Source of the DNA: Homalodisca vitripennis
Taxonomy: Eukaryota > Arthropoda > Insecta > Hemiptera > Cicadellidae
Direction: 5' to 3'
Assembly (NCBI RefSeq): GCF_021130785.1
Contig: NC_060211.1
Span: 25,405,001 to 25,469,000, forward strand
Length of the DNA: 64,000 nt
The notes below the pieces were generated by a model that searched no databases, was not told the DNA's origin, and saw only the letters and a list, made by a program, of their open reading frames with translations. Shown in pieces: positions 36,621 to 47,679 of this stretch. Positions within the stretch are counted from its first letter, which is position 1, and the number at the start of each line of letters is the position of its first letter. A program made the position numbers and the translations under genes.

Positions 36621-37345
36621 CTGTTGGATATAATGTTGCTTGTTATTACAATGGGCTTGGCAACTAAATTAGTGCTTGTTGACTGTAACAGTGCAAGATG
36701 ACTATAACAATACTTTATGATTACAATAGTATTAGCTGATTATGATATTGTAACAATGCTAGATGACTATAACAATACTTAAAGATTATAACAGTATTCG
36801 CTGACTATGATATTGTTTGTGATTGCTGAACAGTACTTGTTGACTACAATAGGCTTGGTAACTACAATAGTGCTTGTTGACTGTAGCAATACTGAGTACA
36901 ACAGTACTTAAAGATTAGTATTCGCTGACTATGATATTGTTTGTGATTGCTGAACGGAACTTGTTGACTACAATACAATACGCTTGGCAACTACAATCGT
37001 GCTTGTTGATTGTAACAATGCTGAATATAACAGTACTTGATGATTATAATAGTATTCACTAACTATGTTATTGTTTGTGATTACTGAACAGTACTTGCTT
37101 ACTTCAATAGTCTTGGTAACTATAATAGTGCTTGTTGACTGTAACAATGCTAGCTAACTATAACAGTACTAGATTATAATAATAGTATAAATAGTATAAT
37201 AGTATGTTATAATAGTATTCGCTATCTATGATATGGTTTTTGATTGCCGAACAGTACTTGCCGACAACAATATGCTTGGTAACTATAACAATGCTTGTTG
37301 ACTATTTATTATATTGCTTGTGATTAGAACAGTGTTTGGTGTCTA
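36621..37345 (-). repeat. Degenerate short-unit array (cttgttgactataacaat)
   Basis: Loose repeats of about 18-20 bp built from cttgttgactgtaacaatgc, tgattataatagtattcgct and gactatgatattg. The reverse complement (gcattgttatagtcagcaag) is the unit of the much larger array at 47.7-49.5 kb, so the two arrays belong to one family in opposite orientation. Confidence 0.75.
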
Positions 37346-39135
37346 TAGTTGCCTTTTGGCGCTAGTGAAGTGCCACGTATAATTTTATGTAAAATGGTAA
37401 AACCTTTGAAATAAATATAAATACATCATGTGATGATGAAGACCCCCATGTGCATCGAAGACGATATTTATCGTTTCCCGCTATTGTTTGCTTGCGGATT
37501 GCAGTGTTGCATGTTATTCACTTGGTGCTAGAGGTATTAAGATCAACTTTCGTTCGGACCAGTTACTTTGTTACTTAAAATGTTCGCACGCATTAAGAAG
37601 GTCAGTATTGAAGAAGGTTGATATATTCAATATCGTGATAAAACGACAGAAAGTAAAACAGGCAACTATTCTTCTTCTAACTCGGAATCACGGTATTGGT
37701 ACCTTCAAGTTATAGTATTAGTGAATTTGATCCTGCTTCTAATTATATATTAACCATGATTAAATCTGAGTACCTTCATTTACAGTAGAGTATTAATTTA
37801 CTTACGAGTTATTTATTATCAGTAAGGTCAATTTTCTTGTTAAGCTGATAAACAATGATGTTAGCAATTCAAGATTGTTTCTCCATCCTGTGTCTACAAC
37901 CTTGATGACGTTGGTAGGCGTATCCACATAGGCTACTTTTAAATTTGAGCTAACGGCTCCTATGGAAGTTATTAATAATTTAAAACACATACTAGCTTAA
38001 TAACTGCATATAACATTAGGTAGCGAGTCTTCACTTTCAAGGCATTAGGATATATTTCTAATTTTTAATATAGCACATTAATATAAATGTTTGAGCATCA
38101 TGATACTGAAATGAAATCACAGTTCTGTAAGGAAAATTCTGGTAGACCGGTGGAATACTTCGTGTAAGAAGGTCGACTCAGTAAAAAGAAGAATTGAAAT
38201 GCCAAAGTTCACGACACACATCCACCCGGACAGATCCGGTTACTTTTAGACCACCTAGGACATTATTTCCTCATGATACCTTATGGTCGCTTCGTCTGAG
38301 TAAACCCGGTTCGTGTTGGTGCCAACCGGTGACCTTGGAACACATATTGGGTATCGCTTGCTCGTTCAAGAAGGACCTCAGGTACAGAGGACACTGTATC
38401 CTGAGCATTTGAGCGCAGTTCTGTACATAGGCGGTATATAACGTATTAGTGTCGGTAAAACCGTTATTTAGTGGTAACCTATTACCTGGATAACGTGTTA
38501 CCAATAACACCCTGTTATTTAAGTAACAGTTTCTCATAACGTCTCGCTGGTATTAGGTTTACCCAGTAACCTCGTTACTGAGTAACAGCCGAGGCTGTTA
38601 CCGTGCAAGCAATGAGGCTAGGCGGAGTTCTGGTAACGCTTGTCTGGTATTACGTTACTGAGAAACCAATAACGTAGTGGAGTGATCTGGATGGTACGGG
38701 GTGGGGGGGGAGGAAAGACAGGGAATAAAATATCAGATTGAAATAAATTATTATAAATAAAATATATTTATCAAAATAGAAACGTAGACTTGTTTCTGGA
38801 AAAAATCAAAACCTAACCTAACTTATTCTCATCCAATTGTTCGTTCTCATTTATCATTAATTATAAGTAGTCTATTTAAAAGTAGTCTACTAATTTTATT
38901 ATTACACTGTAGTGAGTTAGGTTAAGTGTTTGTAAACGAAACAATAATTGTATTGTGCAGTGAAAATTTTGAAAAACCAGTTAATAATTAGTATATTTTA
39001 AAGTAGTATATGATTAAATTTTACTGGCTTAGTTTAATTTTCGTATAATTTGTCTATATTGCCCCACACACGTAGATTTAGTCTGACTCATACTTGCAAC
39101 TTAATAACGTCAGTTCAGTAACGGCATGATGCTAA
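37346..39135. other. Spacer, partly rich in GTTAC words
   Basis: No gene recognised. At 38455-38660 there is a dense cluster of gttac/gtaac words on both strands (gtaacctattacctggataa, taacctcgttactgagtaac). A G-run is at 38701-38709. Frames at 38194-38537 resemble nothing known. Confidence 0.4.
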
Positions 39136-39138
39136 TTT

Positions 39139-40430
39139 CATTTTATTTATTTATTTATTCTTCCAACGGATACACCATTTACAATAATAATATAAATTAA
39201 AGGAATATTTTCGAGATGGCAAATACTATACTACATACAATATTCTACTAGTGGCTAAATAATTCAACAATACAATAACAATAAATAACAGTTACAACAA
39301 TAAATAACAAACAAAACAACAGCAAAGACATCAACCAGTGGTGAGAGCTTACTAAGAGAAATCATTAACAGGGATAAACTAAGAAAACAGGAACAATTGG
39401 CAGTACAACTATGATTAACCAGAAAAACAAATATATTACCTAAGACTAAGCATCTAGATTAGTTTAGTGTTGCTCAAAGATCAAATAAAATAATTTCTTC
39501 CTAAAGGACAGCAAAGATTCACTGAAAAAATCTATTCTTGAGTAAATTTCGTTCCCAAGGCGCTGCAATCTGGCAAGACCCCAACATTGAGCGAATAGTT
39601 CGTTGGCTGATATTTGCGTGCAAACATGTGTGAAGATCTGGTTCCTCTTGGTATAAGGAAGTTGATCTGCAGCAGCAAGTGAGCAGAATCAACCCCACCA
39701 TTGATCAACTTAAAAAGGAAAATTAGGTCGAGAAACTGACGTCTAAGGTGGAGAGGTTGTACATCAAAACGGACCTGGAGCTCAAGAAATGGAGGGGTTC
39801 TGTAGTCGTATCCAAGACGAACACCCAATACTCGAAGAAAACGAATCTGGACTTTAGTCAACAATTCGATTTCGCCAAGCTGATAAGGCGACCAGATGAT
39901 TGATCCGTATTCCAGGATTGGGCATACAAGGGTCTTGTAGAGAACCAGTAGTGACTGTGGTGATCTGAAATCTCTCGAGGATCTAAGGATGAAGCCTAAG
40001 ATTGAATTGACTCTTGAGGTAACATGATTTATGTGTTCAGCAGGGTTTAGAGTAGAAGTAAAGATTACTCCCAGATCCTTGACACTAACTTCTCCTCTCA
40101 AGGTCCCACCACCAATACTGTAGTTAAAAGTAAACAAACAGCACGTCTTGTAAATGAGACCACATGGCATTTGGATATAATATTAAGTACCATAGCATTC
40201 TCGACACACCAGGTCTCGATACTTGTTAGGGGTCTCTGAAGGTTCTCCTGGTCTGAAGATGAAGAGACCCGGGTGAATATCTTCAGATCGTCGGCAAACA
40301 TCAGACAATCAACCGTCAGTACTGCAGTAATGTCATTTATAAAGACATTAAATAGTAAGGGACCAAGGTGTGACCCTTGAGGGACGCCAGAAAGAGCCTT
40401 AAATGGTGATGAGAAATAAATATCAGATTT
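39139..40430 (-). pseudogene. Truncated non-LTR retrotransposon RT, family B
   Basis: Minus-strand RT of a second CR1/Jockey-like family. In the frame ending at 40098 are SGVPQGSHLGPLLF (residues 23-36) and the catalytic FADDLK (from residue 54). The C-terminal thumb continues in another frame (to 39532) with VKDLGVIF, YGSIIWSPYQ and RFLRVLGVRLGYDYR, so there is a frameshift in the 40100-40170 overlap. The first residues of the upstream frame are translated from the tail of a different element. The 3' end is an (AAAT)n tail (39139-39158) preceded by ccgttggaag. The element is 5'-truncated within the RT and inactive. Confidence 0.85.
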
Positions 40431-41035
40431 ATTTATTTTATTTTTATTTCCTTCCAACGGTCAAAGACCAATTTATACTTATAAACGTACTACAAGGTAG
40501 CCAATTACTACAGTTCATAACATCACAGGGACAAGCCAAACATGCAACTGTACTTTATATTCCTAGAGATAATTAACAATATATAAAATATGTATAAAAT
40601 TATAATTACTATAACGGTAATGATAAATAATAAATGAGAAAATTATTTGACTAATATACATGTACACCGCATGATGACACTTTCTATGGTTAAATAAGAA
40701 TGAAAAAAAACAGCTATTTATAAAAATTCAAATAAATGATCTAAAAATAAATAACAATTAAAAATAAACTGTCTATAATTAAGTAACAGTGCAGAAAACT
40801 ATAAATGGACAACAAGAATAATAAAAAATAAATAATGAATAACAAAGTTAATAAAATATTTTTAAATAGCTAACAATGCAAATAACTAAGAATGAAGAAC
40901 AAGTAATAAAGATCTATAAATACCAACAAAAGCCAAAAAAGATAAAACATTTTACAAATACAAACAACCATCCTTAATAATAACGAGTGCAAAAACAGAT
41001 CTATACATAAATAACAAATGCCAAATGCAACAATA
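40428..41035 (-). mobile_element. 3' UTR of a second family-B LINE copy
   Basis: An A-rich, non-coding minus-strand segment ending in the same terminal word ccgttggaag and (AAAT)n-type tail as the copy at 39.14 kb. The tail runs straight into the middle of that copy's RT gene, so this is a separate, severely 5'-truncated insertion in the same orientation. The upstream limit is approximate. Confidence 0.55.
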
Positions 41036-41039
41036 ATGA

Positions 41040-41301
41040 AGGAAACAGAATATTTCCGGACATTTGCCATAGTTCAGTGAAAGAAAACATCAGTAACTCT
41101 ACGTTTCGAGATCTGCAATCTGATCTCTTCTTCAGGTAAATAACTAACCTAACACATGATTACAAACTAGGTTAAAATAAACAAATCATACCAGAGCGTT
41201 ATGACACGTCTAAGTCAGGAATCACAACCACCACATTGTGTGTCAACATCACTAACTCTAAAACATGCACTTAATAAAAACACTGAACACAATGAAACAA
41301 C
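41040..41301. mobile_element. Long-TIR element, left half only
   Basis: Left arm and adjoining interior of the family described at 5.43 kb, including gtttcgagatctgcaatctg, aaataaacaaatcataccag and acatgcacttaataaaaaca. The right arm is missing. Confidence 0.75.
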
Positions 41302-42225
41302 AATAATAAATAAATGAATAGCAAGTGCAAAAAGCACGGAGCACACCGAGCGTTGGTCGGCTGGTAACACGTTTCCACGGTAACAGGTTGCTGGGACGTA
41401 ATACAAACTAACCACGTTATATCTGGTAATAGGTTATAGACACATAACGGTATTTCCATCTGTAACAGTGACCTCGGGACTGTAGGGGATACACTTGACC
41501 GGTCACACCTGCCACAGCTACTGTGCTTGTGGGAACCTATCACTTTCCAGCCTCTCCTCGGCCTCGCAGCCGCTTTTTGTCCTCTTGCTTTTGTATCGTG
41601 ACCAATTGTGCTTGAGGAATGCGACCCTGGCAATGCCGTCCTTATTGGCGTTGCACAATCCAAACTCCCGAGTCGGCAAGACACCCACACGCATCGCAGC
41701 CGAAGAATTGATTACTCAATATCAACAAGTTACTCAATATCAACATTGGGACAGATGGAAACGGAAGAGCGAAATGGATGAAGCCATCACACCACGCTCA
41801 CACAGGAGTCACGGTCACGGACTGATTGTCACGGCACTTCGCGGCCGACTTCGTGACCCGTGACGTTGCGCGCCGTGCCACGCCACCGTGACTGCCGGAC
41901 ATCTGCCAGAGTTCCGTGTCACGCCTGGTGTGCCCCGCACACTGCACATGTTAGCAACCGGCAACAGAACACACAGACCGCGGTGTTGTGTCTACTGCGA
42001 TATCGTTATTTCGGTACGGCAGCACGGACTTGTAAATACGCTACGTTCACGGTAACAGTATGCGTTCATTTAAACAACAGTATGCAGCTATGGTAGGAAG
42101 GGTTCATTAAATTTGAATGTTGAATTTAGCTTCCGTTCACCTTCCTATTATTGCAACGTCTGGTATCTGACGCTATCTCAGAACTGACTCGTGGAATTTG
42201 CACTCAAGTTCGTCTGAAGAGATCC
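41302..42225. other. GC-richer segment, no gene recognised
   Basis: Overlapping frames on both strands (41271-42096) have no recognisable motif. It contains a two-copy 21-bp duplication (gttactcaatatcaaca, about 41709-41745) and CGTGAC-rich sequence near 41815-41895. It could be a decayed exon or regulatory DNA, and nothing seen decides this. Confidence 0.35.
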
Positions 42226-42383
42226 AAAGAAAGTCGGCGACGAAGAAGCTCCAAACGTACCTCCACATAGTTTTGACGTCAGAGACACCAATTGCACAAT
42301 AAATTGAGTGCACCTGATAAGACAATGAGACTGCCATTTCACCTAGGTGTCTCTTTGGAGCTTCTTCGTTGCCGACTTTCTTC
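42226..42383. repeat. Inverted repeat, ~29-bp arms
   Basis: aagaaagtcggcgacgaaga then agctccaaa at 42227-42255 is matched by its reverse complement at about 42354-42382 with one or two mismatches. The ~98-bp loop is non-coding. Possible MITE terminus or hairpin. Confidence 0.7.
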
Positions 42384-42995
42384 TTCACATGAACATGACT
42401 CCAGATCCCAGGAGTCAGTGTCTTCTTAAACTCTTGTTTTCCGTCCGTCTGGAAGGTCTGCTTGAAATGCTCAAGTAGAGACTTGAAACAGTACGTATCC
42501 TTCCTTTAGGTGAAGGAGGAACCCTATTGATTTTGCGTTTAAAAGGTAAAGGGCAGCTCATTCGTCTGATTGTCTGTGCGATAACCCTCTCGTTACGTTC
42601 TGTTTAGTTCTTAAATACTCCGTTGTATATATTTTGTTGTATCAACATGTTCGTCTGTTCCTTATAACGGCAGAAAACTCACTAGTACTTCATGAAGTAT
42701 AAAGAAGACCGTGCACATTTCAACGTTTTTTTTCTACCTCCATAGGCCATTCATTGTTGTAGTTATGTGAGAAGGATTTATGGACGGTATTAAGAGTAGA
42801 GTCGGCAATGTACGAGAGAAAGGTGTGCACAGTCAATGAAGGATTAGAATCTACGTCGTGCACTTCTGACGAGTAGACTATCAGCTCTCCCCAGTACATA
42901 ATCATTTATTATATTTCATTTTATTACACAATTTTATTGCATTAGTTGAAAAAATAAAGCTTATGTTCAATATGGTATGAAAAAGGATTGAAATT
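42384..42995. other. Spacer
   Basis: No supported gene. Short frames only. Confidence 0.45.
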
Positions 42996-42999
42996 TGTT

Positions 43000-43345
43000 A
43001 CACACAGTGTAACAGGGTTTCGGAAATTTGCCATCGTTATAGGTTATAAAAGGTATAACACAACGTTTCAAGTGGAAGTTGCACCCTGTGCAGTGCCAAC
43101 GCCTGGGCTGGATCCCAAGCAGCTTTTGGGTATGTTTGAACCCTTTTCTTTCCCTTCTTTACTTCTTTCTGTTCGTTATTTTTGTACGTATTAATACCTC
43201 CTCCCCTGACGAAGAGGATAGATCCCAATCATCGAATGATGAGTTATACCTTTTACAGCCTATAACGATGGCAAATTTCCGAAATCCTGTTATCCTTTCA
43301 AACATTCTATCGTCAATAACAACAAACATTACACAAAGAATACAA
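43000..43345. mobile_element. TIR element distantly related to the long-TIR family
   Basis: Left arm 43012-43055 (ggtttcggaaatttgccatc, then gttataggttataaaaggta) and right arm about 43245-43290 are inverted copies. The right outer end (ttctatcgtcaataac, acacaaagaa) resembles the outer end of the 5.4 kb element. The interior is non-coding, although open frames on both strands cross it. Confidence 0.65.
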
Positions 43346-43349
43346 AGTA

Positions 43350-44140
43350 TAATATAATAATAATTTTTTATTGCAGTAAAACAATTAACAAAATTGTATT
43401 GCAAGCGTAATTTCATAATATTGATTAAAAAATCTATAAACTAAACCTATCTTAAGTTATCATAGGCACAGTCAATCCCACATATTAATGTGTTGACCTA
43501 ACAATATATTGTATTTTGCATGTTTTGGATACCAGAAAAGGAGAAATAGAGTAGTAATGAAGTGCTAATTCTCATACCAGCGGCCCATCGTAAACTCATC
43601 AACGGAGTAAAATGCCTCTGACAACAAAAAGTGTCTTAATCGACATTTGAATTGTTTGGGTTCATTAATTCGTTTAAGATCTCCAGGGAGCTTATTGATT
43701 AACTTGACACCCACTTGAGGTGGCAAGTGTTCGAACATAGTCGTTCTATGCTGTTCAGTTCTGAAGTTGTTCCTACGTATGGTCTCGTACTGGTGTACGT
43801 CCCTGCCCTGAACCAGTTCACATTTGAATCGGCAGTACATTGTGACATCGGGAATATAGAGGCTGGGTAAGGTCAATCATCCAAGCTCTCTGAAGGCAAT
43901 TTTACACGACTCCCTGGGTTTTAATTTCGAAATTATTCTAACAGCTTTCTTATGTATTCTAAATACTCTATCAAATTTGTATTTAGAACAGCTGTCCCAT
44001 AGTCTCAAACTGTATGTCAATAATGTGGATGTACTATGCCAAAGTAGGCTGTTTTCAGTACATCCAACGAGCAGAAATTTGCTAGATTGCGTAAGACATA
44101 AATTCCTGAGGCAACCTTTGAGCAAACTCTGTGTGATATA
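43350..44140 (-). pseudogene. Truncated non-LTR retrotransposon RT C-terminus, family C
   Basis: Minus-strand RT C-terminal part with SGIYVLRNLANFC (about 44115-44080), SKYKFDRVFRIHKKAVRIIS, then KCELVQGRDVHQYET and CRLRHFLLSEAFYSVDEF. It is similar to family A but clearly a different element. Frames change near 44030 and again around 43877, so it is dead. The 5' truncation point near 44140 abuts a GC-rich tandem array. The 3' end carries a (TAA)n-like tail at about 43352-43370, directly beside the TIR element at 43.0-43.35 kb. Confidence 0.8.
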
Positions 44141-44151
44141 ATAACGTTAAA

Positions 44152-44830
44152 GGACCAAAACGATCGGCCACACCATGACGAAGCTGTGGAGAGTTGGCAC
44201 CGTCTGTGTGGAGAGTGCGAGGTTGGAGAGGCGGACAAAGAGAAAGAACGGTTAAAGTCGTGCTAAGAGCCTGAATAATTGTCGGTTATTGCCGGCAATT
44301 GGGCGGTAAAAACGGAGGACACGCCATGACGAGGCTGTGGAGAGTTGGCCGCCTGTGTGGAGAGTGCGAGGTTGGAGAGGCGGACAAAGAGAAAGAACGG
44401 TTAAAGACGTGCTAAGAGCCGTGAGTAATTGTCGGTTATTAATTTGCCATGACGGCGGCGATGTTGGAGAGGCGGACAAAGAGAAAGAACGGTTAAAGAC
44501 GTGCTAAGAGAACGTGAGTAATTGTCGGTTATTGCCGGCAATTGAGCGGTAAAAGCGGAGGACACGCCATGACGAAGCTGTGGAGAGTTGGCACCGCCTG
44601 TGTGTGCGACGGACGTGCTCGTGAGTAATTGTCGGTTGGCAATTGGGAGGTGCGGAGGACACGCCATAACGAAGCTGTGGAGAGTTGGCACGTCTGTGTG
44701 AAGAGTGCGAGGTTGGAGAGGCGGACAAAGAGAGAAAGAACGGTTAAAGACGTGCTAAGAGCCTGAGTAATTGTCGGTTATTGCGGGCAATTGGGCGGTA
44801 AAAGCGGAGGACACGCCGGAGTGACGTGGT
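44152..44830 (+). repeat. ~155-bp GC-rich tandem repeat with internal deletions
   Basis: Units contain gagtaattgtcggttattgc, cggcaattgggcggtaaaag, cggaggacacgccatgacga, agctgtggagagttggcac, gcgaggttggagaggcggac and gaacggttaaagacgtgcta. About 4-5 units, two of them shortened internally. Minus-strand frames across the array are repeat artefacts. Confidence 0.9.
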
Positions 44831-45929
44831 CGACCGCTCGCTTAGCTCACCGGCACTCCTGTCTGCAGGCACTCGTCCAACAGTGTAATGGGAAGTCATT
44901 TGGAGGTCTGGCTGTAAGTTTCTTTCATTTAGATCTGGTACGCAAAGTAACCTTTGGCGAGAAGTAGTGGATTCACTTGGCAACATTGTGGTGTCGACTT
45001 TGGATACCATGAGATTGCTGTTTTTTTAAACCCAGTAAGGTAGCCAGACATGTTTGTCAAGGGTTTGCTTTATTGTCTTTTATCATTCCTTCCGCGAATA
45101 ACTCAGCTCGATATTGTTTACATTACATTGCCTTGAGCACGCGATGCGATGCACAAAATCAGACCGTATTCCTCGTTATTCCACACTGTTTTCTATGCTA
45201 TTTTTATATAGATACATACACACATCGATATTTAGTAGCAGAAATTACCAACTGTTAACTGAATAGTGTGTATAAAAGGGACAACATTAAAGTTTTCTTA
45301 TTAGAAGTATGTCTTCTAATTGTCAAAAATGGAGCGTACATACACAGGCATGTACAGTAAGAGAAGTATGAATGAATGATGAGGGCAATGGGTGAATGCA
45401 GTATAATCTTGTTTTCAACATTAGATCTCAGAAGATTTTTTTCATTTGATACACTTACATCCAGAAGGAACAAATCTGGTCTTACGTTTGTTAACAAAAT
45501 TATTCATGGTTCAATGGACAGTTACGTTCTTTTAAATAAGATCCAGTTGTTTGTTCCTAGAACTTGCGCCCATCCATAGTTTTTTTGTCCCCTGATGTAA
45601 CACAGTCCAACAGTATAATTTTTAATTTTTTAAAGCCTTAAGACTAAATTTATTTAAGCAGGAGTTAGATGTGTTAAGTAACATAGTTGTTGAGTTAAAA
45701 TCCCAAATTGACAAGTTTGTTGAGTTTGACTAGTAGTATTAACCCTTTTAGTGCCGTAGACTCTGTCAGAATGTCTTAACATTCCAGGATAGAATCAAGC
45801 AGTCAAGCAGACCTATATATAGATTCAAGGCCGGGATGTCATTCAGCATTTCAGCAATGCCAGGAAAGGGTCTAAGGGATCTAATATCTCGGACTCAAAG
45901 TACTATGCGATGATAGCCTACACCGTTTA
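44831..45929. other. Spacer
   Basis: Short frames at 45073-45579 on both strands resemble nothing known. No other structure. Confidence 0.45.
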
Positions 45930-45937
45930 ACCTTTAT

Positions 45938-46165
45938 CAGGGGCGTCCCTAGCCGATGGCCCATGGGAGGGGGGGGGGCAAGCTGATATGGAGAATGGGA
46001 AAAGTACGGTAGTGGTCGACAGATGGAGGGTTTTTTGTAAAATTTCTCGACCACTTCAAAGACGACTCAAGTCAGAGACTTAGGACTTTGGTTGCTTTAC
46101 ATTTGGTAACTTTTGTAGAATTTCTAGGGGGGCACCCCCTGCTCCCCCCCTTGGTGACGCCCTTG
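45938..46165. mobile_element. 228-bp hAT-type MITE
   Basis: The termini caggggcgtc (45938-45947) and gacgcccttg (46156-46165) are inverted repeats with one mismatch, in the CAGGG form typical of hAT transposons. Flanks are acctttat (45930-45937) and acttttat (46166-46173), an 8-bp target duplication with one difference, as expected for hAT. The subterminal regions are G/C runs (gggaggggggggg; cccctgctcccccc). Non-coding, so it would depend on a hAT transposase elsewhere. Confidence 0.85.
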
Positions 46166-46375
46166 ACTTTTATAGTATAGGAGTTTGTCGTAATGCTCAA
46201 CTATAAGGACAGAGTCAAGCAAACATACATCTTGGGGATCAACGGGTTACACAACGATAGCCAACTAACTTCACTATATATTTACAAGTATGTACGAACT
46301 AACCTTTATAGTTCCGGAATTCTAGCAGTTCACCATGTGTGGTGCAGAGTGAAACAGGCAACTATTTTGGTAATC

Positions 46376-46667
46376 AAGTCATCATCTCTTTGTTTGAAGT
46401 TTGTTTTTGACAATGGAAGGATTGTGAAGAAAACAGGATTTTACGGACATTTGCCATCGTTTAGAGACACACAAAAATAAGTAACACTACGTTTCGAGAT
46501 CTGCAATCTGATCTCTTCTTCAGGTAAGTAACTGATGTGTTAGGTTAGTCATTTACCTAAAGGAGAGATCAGATTGCAGATCTCGAAACGTAGTATTACT
46601 GATTTTTTGTATCACTAAACGATGGCAAACGTCCGAAAAAACCCTATTTCCTTCAAGTCATCATCTA
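46376..46667. mobile_element. Long-TIR element, palindromic copy with flanking direct repeat
   Basis: Two arms of the family (about 46410-46525 and 46545-46655) face each other with almost no interior, forming a near-perfect hairpin. The 14-base word tcaagtcatcatct occurs on both sides (ending about 46388 on the left, starting about 46654 on the right), consistent with target duplication. The right outer end is shortened relative to other copies. Confidence 0.8.
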
Positions 46668-47420
46668 GTATTTTAATGAGCTTTGCATATAAAGGACTCA
46701 AGATTTACCAAGAGATTAAACCAGTCTAATCTCCTCTTGGCTATATATCTCTGTAATGGATATCCGTTGCCAACTTCGATCTAGATATCCCATAAGGCTT
46801 TTTTTTATAAGAAGAGTTCATGTCAGATGATCATATAAACCATGAGTGGACCACGGTATCAAAGCCTGACCTCCATTAGCTAATGAACTCAGTGACCAGG
46901 TCTCAAGACATGCGGTACACAGGACGGTGACCATGTTGACACTAAGCCTCTAATCCAGCGTGAGGACCTTGTTATCGCGGCTTCTATTTGCCGTGCCTCC
47001 TCGCTCGTTAAGCCCCCAGCACAAAGACGCCTACATATTCATGGTGGTGTTACGAGCAATAAATCATACTGGAGTGTTTGTACTGAAACTGTAAAACTGG
47101 TCGTAGTTCCAACAACTGGCTACTCCACCCTCATTGCCTGACATGCCAACAAGAACAAACGCAGTGTGACCTTGCAATATTTTTGTTTTACTTGCAAACA
47201 TTGTATGTGCTATGTTGATGTTTTAAATGGAACTGAAAGTGCGTTTTCCTTTGATGTGACAAAGTCTTTCTTTGTACATTAATATTAATAACTAGACATT
47301 TATTGATCAGTATAGTGTATGATAGCGCTAGGTACCGTTTGTTTTCAGGTTATTATGAATTCCGAATAGTCTATTTTACGTTAACATTTACCTTAACGCT
47401 TTTTAGCATCCATTTTATAA
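46668..47420. other. Spacer
   Basis: No gene recognised. GC is slightly higher near 46.85-47.1 kb. Confidence 0.4.
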
Positions 47421-47424
47421 TTTC

Positions 47425-47545
47425 CAATAATAACTTTTAGAATCTGTATTGCAGTTGTACACATATTGTGGTATTAAGGAACACCTTTTTATTTATGTAA
47501 AAGCAATACAATTTCACTTTGAATTCAAACAGAAGTATAATGTAT
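47425..47545 (+). repeat. Isolated relative of the 370-bp repeat unit
   Basis: The run aataacttttagaatctgta, then attgcagtt, tattaaggaacacc and aaaagcaatacaatt matches part of the 50.3-51.3 kb repeat units with moderate divergence. Confidence 0.6.
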
Positions 47546-47679
47546 GAGTACTTTAAGGTAAAATATTAAGTGTTTAAAGCTATAACAACTCGAATTACTG
47601 TAAGTGAACAGATACTACAAGGATTGTATGCTGTTAGTTCCAGGGTGTAGATGTTACATACTAAATTTTGATGCAACTG

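Noticed and set aside
41271..42096. Overlapping 122- and 139-codon frames on opposite strands
   Set aside because: No recognisable domain, no start context, and composition explained by local GC richness.
44017..45010. Series of minus-strand frames starting MSASPTS
   Set aside because: Repeats of the ~155-bp array, with frame and length changing at each unit.
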